Assembly (NCBI GenBank): GCA_034190875.2
Contig: CM067344.1
Location: forward strand, 28,035,208 to 28,099,207
From: Urechis unicinctus
Taxonomy: Eukaryota > Annelida > Polychaeta > Xenopneusta > Urechidae
Direction: 5' to 3'
DNA: 64,000 nt
In this document: positions 57,690 through 64,000 of the stretch, one piece after another
Layout of the letters: each line of letters begins with the position of its first letter
How positions within the stretch are numbered: the stretch's first letter is position 1
The notes under the pieces: generated by a model
What the model was told of the DNA's origin: nothing
What the model saw: only the letters and a program-made list of their open reading frames with translations
The model's database searches: none
Translations under genes and position numbers: made by a program

Positions 57690-60600
57690 TCAAACGCCGC
57701 CGTGAGCTTTGTACGTTCCTTGGTCCACCTGGACGTCGTTAGGCTGCAGGTTGATGAAGCTGTTCCTCTTCTTAGACTTACTGATCTGGCCCGGCTCGTC
57801 GGGGGTGTTACCACAACAAACGCCCGTTTCCCAAGCTTCCACCTCCTCGGCGGTCTGCGGCATGGGGCGTCCTAGAGTCTCGGGCATGAAGATCACGGTG
57901 AAGCCAGATATCACCATGCATATGACGAAGATAAAGTAAGGCAGGAAAGACAGACCGGGTTCTAAACCCTGTAACACACAAGGCAACGTGTGGAATCAAG
58001 GAGACATGCTTAGCTTCACGCACCAACGAGGCCGTGTATATACAACACATTAGGCGTAATAACAAACTTGAACAAGCCTCGCGATAATCTGTAAAAGCAA
58101 TCTCAGAGGATGAGGCGAATTATGGGCGAGCAATAATTCCGAACATGTTTAGACAATAAATGTCCACGACTTACCAGTTGGATAATGAAAGGCACCAATA
58201 TGTTTGTCAGAGTACCCAATGTGGCGCAAAATCCGGCGATAGTGTTCCTGTAGACACCAATAATAATACAGTCGTCATCATGTGCGAGTACATTATGAAT
58301 GAAACTGTTCTTAGAATGCGTATCGTTATGATGACATCCGTGCGTTATGATTACCTAACTGGTGTTGGGAAGATCTCAGGGGTGAAGAAGAGAGCTATCA
58401 GGAAGGCAGAGCTGGCACCAAACTTAACAATCATAGAAAGCACGATTTCGAGCGTGGCTAAGTCATACCCGTGGGCTGAAATGCAAAAAGTCACACACTT
58501 AAAGGACGAACCGATCTATCTGCAACAGCCCATTCACAGCAAACCAGTCACTACATAAAAATAGGTCATCAGATTCCTCACTATATATTTGACCTGGTTT
58601 GAAGGTAAAAATCAGTAGTCGTCTATCAGTAGTCGTCTGCTCGAATATACCTGTTTTGCTTTGCGTTACTATTCATATTCATCTCCGTTGTACAAATTAC
58701 ACCTGTACATTATATCACGAATCTCTTCCCTAACTGTATTCTCACAGCAATCCTTACCTCGTCGGTGCGGGCCTGTATGTACAGTTAGAAATATGGAATA
58801 TTTAAGGTCAAACCCAGTGAGACAGCTCTATAAGAACCTATAATGGGTTGGGACCAAGGCTATCTACTTACGCACTATCTTCTCAATGACCATTATGACT
58901 AATCCCACGGTTGGTAATGCATGCACGATATACAGCGTCTTCTTGCGCCCAAATCTGCCAAACATCCACACACCGATGAATGACTAAATGAATCAGAGCA
59001 GCGACCGTTTTTGATAAAAAAAAAGATCCTTAATTTCAGATAACTTTTCCGTGCCGTAAATGGCCATTATGAAGAGGCCATGTATTGGTAGTTAGGCCTT
59101 GATCAGGGCAGTGTAGAGGCCTCATGGTACCTGGGGAGGAGGAAGACACAGACGAGGGCAGAAGGCAGCTCGACCACACTGAGGAGGAAGAAGTTGAGGA
59201 AGACGTCCCCGGCTAGGTTGGATGTGTTCAATGTGATGCCGTAGTAGACGGTCGGCAGTAAGAACCTGGTCAGACACGGGCATATGAAGCACAATCAGTA
59301 ATATGTTACATGAAGCCTAATCAGAATTATATCACGTGAAGCACAATCAGCATTGTGTCACGTAAAGCACAATCGTCGTCGTCTCGTAAAGCACAATCAG
59401 CATTGTCTCGTGAAGCACAATCAACATTGTCTCGTGACGCACAATCAGCATTGTCCCGTAAAGCACAATCAGCATTATGTCTCGTGATGGACAATCAGCA
59501 TTATGTCACGTGAAGTACAATCAGCATTATGTCACGTGAAGTACAATCAGCATTAAGTCCAGCCAGTTAACCACTGCATCACATACAGCGGCCTCACGCA
59601 CGTGAGATAACGTCACATTATTATACAATCATCACGATGATCATCTCGGTGGAAACTCACCAGTATATGAGCGAGGCGACTAAATAGATAAGAAGTTTGC
59701 GACTCTTTGAGAACATCTCGCACAGCCCCACAGTCTTCTCGTTTGTTTCCACGCCCATCAGCTCCGTCACACTTGTCTCACGCTTCAAGGTAGAACCGTT
59801 GGCATTCTGGTCCGCTGTATCCTTGGTTTCTCCATTGAATAGAGAATCGAACATGTACTGGGGAATCTCAACCCCATTCATGGCAGCAGCCCGTTTCATA
59901 ATGTCTGCCGCCTCTTCTTTCCTGTTGTTGGTCACCAACCACGGCACGGACTCCGGGACCACCCTACAACGGCAAAAACATACCAGTCCTATCTTGACAG
60001 AATTAGGCATCAAATGGTGTAGTGAGGGGGCTGGTCGAGGAAGCCAGAGTTGCAGTTTTACGATATTGTTAACTGCCAATCAACGGGACTATGATCTATA
60101 TTAATCGTGTCATAAACAGTTGAGGAGACTGACCAGTATAGGAGGAAGGAGAAGACGAATGGGATCGAGGTCGAGAACATGATCCACACATAATCCCGCA
60201 GTCCGTAAGCCAGACCTGCCAAGAGCATCATTCCCAGGCAGATACACAGATGCGAGATGACGCCGCCTAAAATGCGCATGTTGGAAGGTAACATCTCTGT
60301 GATCATCACCACGGCCGTCAGAAAGACACCCTGTAAAAGGTAAAATCTCGGCTAATTGCCCAATGGTTACCGGAAATAGTTCCTAAACTGTATGATAACT
60401 TGGATTACCAGATTAGGTATTACTATTGTAATAAAGGTAGCTAACCTGCATCAGATTTCCTCGCAGGAATTGGAAGACGGTGAAGCTGTAATATTCAGGT
60501 AGGAAAGGTTGAACCACGCCAACAACAGCCAAGCCCATCTGAGCACCCAGTCCTACAGCTTTGCGGCCGAATATGTCAGAGAGTGTGGTGAAGAAGAGGC

Positions 60601-62442
60601 CCCCTGTAACGAAACCGGCACTGAGCAGGGCGTAGGTGACGGCGTCCTTCACCTCCTCACCACATACCAAGTCCCACTGACAACCACAAACCATCTATAT
60701 CATGTGATCAGTTTAATGAATGCGTGATACTAAACATACGATATCCACGAATATTCTATAACGCATACAAAACGGAGGGTGATTATTAGTTCATTGTTAA
60801 TGGACTCTCGGATTATGCCGTATGATGAGGCACACGCCGTAATAATTTAGAGGGAGTTTTAAACTTGTAATAAATCCTGTTCCTTTATTCGGCCGATTGG
60901 AATGAAGATTTAATCATCCATTTACGCGGTAGCACCAAATGTTAATGGTGACAATTAGTCATGTAAATAAACGCCATATTCTGATAATAATGGTCATTGT
61001 GAAGTAAATGTACGACCTACCCTGGTAATGATGACCTGTTTGAGGTTAATGTACGACCTACCCTGGTAATGATGACCTGTTTGAGGTTAATGTACGACCT
61101 ACCCTGGTAATGATGACCTGTTTGAGGTTAATGTACCACCTACCCTGGAAATGATGGTCCGTACCCTGGAAATGATGGTCTGTTTGTAAGTATCGTCGAA
61201 GATGATACCATTGGGGCATTTTTGAGTGACATTGGGTTCCGAGGAGCTTCTATTAAACACTCGGCAGTAGTCATATAAACACTCAGACTCTCCTTCCACG
61301 TCGACACAGGGGAAGAAATGAGATATGTTCTGCCCGGTCGGTTCATCGTCCAGTTCTGGAACTCTGCATCTGTGTTCTGGCACGTAAGCTGGAACATCAT
61401 TGTCACTCATTATTATAGGACGCACAGCGCCAATCACAGGGGAGTCGAGCGAGTGGTCGGGGGTCCACGGTCTTCTGAAGATAACCGTTGACATGAAGCG
61501 ATGGCCCACTGTCCACCTGGGATATTCGTTATTTTATGATGGGGGAAACAGCGCAATGGTTTGGTAAATATGTTGCCTTTCTTTGGACACATGATAAACA
61601 AGGGAAGACATTTTATTCGTGATACGAATATCATCTGTAGACTCACTAAATTATATACGTAAATATATGTGCAGAAGAGCACAAAACCGGATGTCCCGAT
61701 GTTACTTATCTGCGGCAATTGATTTTGGCGTACAGAAAAGCGTCAATTATTTGAATAAATGTATCCCAAATTGTCACAGTACCAATGTGTATCCTACTGA
61801 AATTTTCCGCGTTATTCACTTCAACCGGACATAGATTAAATACATATTCAAAATCAGCAATATTAATCTTCATATTTATTACCAAAACTTATGTCACATA
61901 ATTCTGTTCAATTTCAAGCAAACCGTTAAGATTAATTCCCAATTAACCGTTCTGATTTTACCACCGTGAATATATAGAATGAGTTAGCACCATTATGCTT
62001 ACCTAAAATATGGCTTATTAAGTAACGTTGGATAAAAATCGTTTCCAACAGCTAAAAAAACTGTGCAAAATTAGATGAAAATTGAGGCAGACGCAAATAT
62101 TGAGCTAATTTTTCGCCATTAAATGTTCATGAAATGAGGCCAAATGGATACCAACCACCAGTATTAAAATTCAAAATTGCTTTTCGTGAATCTGCAATAG
62201 TCATATATATATATATCGAAAATATATTACACGATAAGATGTTCCACGAAAATAAAGTTCCCAGCAAAGCACGGAGAACAGTCCAACGGAATAACTGACT
62301 TACCAATAAACACGTGATTAAACAGATTCCAAGAAGCTGCCAAACCAGCTACCAGACAGACGCCTAAGTAAAGACGCAGTTGGAACTGACCGAACCGGCC
62401 TAGCTTCATCAGAGCGTCATCAAGATGTACCCAACTGCCCAT
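57690..62442 (-). CDS. SLC22-family organic cation/anion/carnitine transporter
   Basis: Ten exons (transcript order): 62304-62442, 61165-61388, 60446-60676, 60134-60330, 59661-59963, 59131-59265, 58872-58954, 58355-58475, 58175-58247, 57690-57968. They total 1,785 nt, exactly 594 codons plus stop, typical for the family. The start is MGSWVHLDDALMKLGRFGQF. TM1 is followed by a large extracellular loop (HRCRVPEL; Cys residues and several N-x-S/T sites) and the signature TIISR|WDLVCGEE. Then come LSDIFGRK (MFS loop 2-3), the LRG...ITEMLPSNMR region, VVPESVPWLVTNNRKEEA, FGRKKTLYI, FFTPEIFPTPVRNT and the C-terminal MPETLGRPMPQTAEEVEAWE. It should be a 12-TM plasma-membrane facilitator. Substrate (cation, anion or carnitine) cannot be told from sequence alone. 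Two in-frame donors end exon 2. Confidence 0.95.
59290..59560. repeat. 24-27-bp minisatellite in an SLC22 intron
   Basis: The unit is 'cgtgaagcacaatcagcatt' plus 'atgtca' or 'gtct', with about 11 copies of variable length. It lies in the intron between exons 59131-59265 and 59661-59963. Confidence 0.88.
61005..61185. repeat. 41-bp minisatellite copied from the SLC22 exon 2 donor junction
   Basis: On the sense (minus) strand the unit reads 'tcaaacaggtcatcattacc', 'agggtaggtcgtacattaac' and 'c'. The first part copies the end of exon 2 (ACAAACAGACCATCATTTCC then AGG|GTACGG). There are three near-perfect copies plus a 21-bp duplication at the exon edge. Each copy carries AGG|GTAGGT, a good donor. 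Confidence 0.9.
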
Positions 62443-64000
62443 GATTTCTTGCTAGCTTGTCTTTTTGAGGATCTCAACTTGTACGTTTATGTCACTGCCC
62501 TGATCAAGTTGTCGAGTCTTGTCAGCTGCTGTGCGGACGCTAAAGACGAATGCGAGGCGACGGTACACTATAATGGCGACTCTTCAACGAAACACCAAGT
62601 TTATGTAGAGGCGGAATTCAGTTAGTCATCGCCGTTTAACATTCTAGATTATCATCAGTCTATATCAAACTCACTTCAAGTGCTATCATTTTCACTAATT
62701 AGTTTATTGAATGACAAGAATAGGAACATTAGAATTTTGTTGCATATCTGTGAGTGCATTCTGTAGCGCAGCCTGTCAATCAACGCGGTATTTTAATCAG
62801 AGATGAGGAGGGACAGCGGTTATTGCTCAGCCACTTGTCCAGCCAAAGCCTTTCCGTTACCAGAAGTGCTAAATGAATCATCTGCGTGGGGGCAGTCATA
62901 AAATAACCACAGCTGATAGAACCGAACTCATAATTGTAATTACACACTGGGGTCACTTTTGTTTTCAATGAAAACCCGTTCAGCATTGAGATATAAATAG
63001 ATGAGATATCATAAGAGGGTTTACGCAACAGAAGCTGCCAAGCTTGAAATAACTCTTTGTGTGTCTGCCCATGGCTAAATATAGTTCCCCAAATCATATT
63101 GAACTGATAAAATTATACAACGGTATTTGTCATCGCGACGGCATGCTCTGTTAGCTTATGACCTGCAAGACATTTTGGTCAACTAATTTTGACCCAAATC
63201 TCAGACATGGTGCTAAATATGGCACCGGAAACGACCGCAACATGGAGTTCAGAAACAAGGGGTCATTTCAATATTGATTACAGGCTACAGTCATGCGCAG
63301 GGGTCATTTCAATATTGATTTTATGGTACAGTTATGCGCAAATATTCGTTAACGGTGGATGCAAAATACTGTCAACAAGCATCCAGGATACTCGGTGGCT
63401 TGCTCCATGCCAGGTAGGTTTAGGTAAATGCACGGCGACGTCATTATCAAGGCTTCCTTCTGACCGGGCGAGGTTGCTTAGATGGCACAGATAGTACCGG
63501 TAGTCCTCCGCGAACAAATGGATCACTTATGATCCCAATCTTACTGTTACGGAGCTTGTTCACTTAATCCAGCAAAACTAGTGTTTTTGATTCGATCTCT
63601 TGCTCCAGTCATTGCTAATAGTACAGCGATAAGATGGAAAATTGATTCGTTTGTAAGAAAGGCGAGTTTCGAGCGGAGATCTGGGGGATAAGGAACCCTC
63701 TGTCTGTCGCATTACCTCACGGTTATGGTCACAAGCAATTCCTTTTTATGATCAACGCGTAATTCAGTTTCCCTTCCTTTGATAAATAGGACTATCTCTT
63801 CATCTATAGACCGGGGTGGTAATCAATGTTTCGCACGAGAGCAATTCAACTGTTTCCTTCAAACACGACCACACTGGACAATTTCCGCTGGATAGCATAC
63901 TATATTATACAAATGAGACATATGGTTGTGGGGGACGTCAACAAGCCAGGTTTAGACGCTGCTAGAAATGCCACAACTGGCAAATGTAAACAGAATTCGA
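62443..64000. other. SLC22 5' flank, nothing else recognised
   Basis: The presumed promoter side of the transporter has no assignable TATA or other motif. A 41-bp direct duplication lies at about 63257-63340 ('ggggtcatttcaatattgat' in both copies). ORFs of up to 105 codons show no domain. Confidence 0.4.

Overview
The window is eukaryotic genomic DNA. Genes have many exons with GT/AG junctions, introns are long, codon use is mixed, and the non-coding DNA is crowded with minisatellites and simple repeats. A dispersed repeat near the left end carries a 'gtaagaggcgactaa' core and a '...gtgtgccgttaaaccc...ctcactcac' tail. From memory this resembles tRNA-type SINEs of marine molluscs, so I suggest a mollusc or other lophotrochozoan with moderate confidence. 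I see no sign of a bacterial or viral genome.

Layout. (1) 1-4.5 kb: SINE relics and a 43-bp minisatellite. (2) 4.57-15.42 kb, plus strand: an OXR1-type gene (LysM, GRAM-like, TLDc). Its 5' end was not found, and its introns hold 35-, 27-, 34- and 39-bp arrays. (3) 15.4-19.4 kb: OXR1 3' flank and intergenic DNA. (4) 19.44-40.70 kb, minus strand: a gene of about 31 exons (about 1,250 codons) that I could not name. It has a proline-rich middle, coiled coils and degenerate EF-hand-like C-terminal exons, and may be ciliary or cytoskeletal. (5) 40.7-57.7 kb: about 17 kb of gene-poor DNA. It contains GT, 19-, 39-, 37-, 40- and 48-bp arrays, a PIF/Harbinger transposase fragment, two copies of a 1.2-kb unrecognised module, and a broken THAP-domain element inserted in the 48-bp array. 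(6) 57.69-62.44 kb, minus strand: a complete 10-exon SLC22-type organic ion/carnitine transporter whose joined exons give 594 codons plus stop in one frame. (7) 62.4-64 kb: SLC22 upstream flank.

The three genes look functionally unrelated: oxidative-stress protection, a possible ciliary structural protein, and membrane transport.

The most unusual signal concerns the minisatellites. More than 20 arrays with different units occupy roughly a fifth of the window. At least two, and probably more, have units that are copies of the adjacent exon/intron junction. The 32-bp array at 33.87-34.5 kb repeats the last 20 bases of the neighbouring exon plus its GT splice donor. The 41-bp array at 61.0-61.2 kb does the same for SLC22 exon 2. 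The 35-bp array at 32.6-33.3 kb seems to do so for its neighbouring exon, and arrays at 14.4-14.8 and 21.6-22.6 kb may resemble adjacent acceptors. This suggests that splice junctions seed tandem repeats here and produce rows of decoy splice sites.
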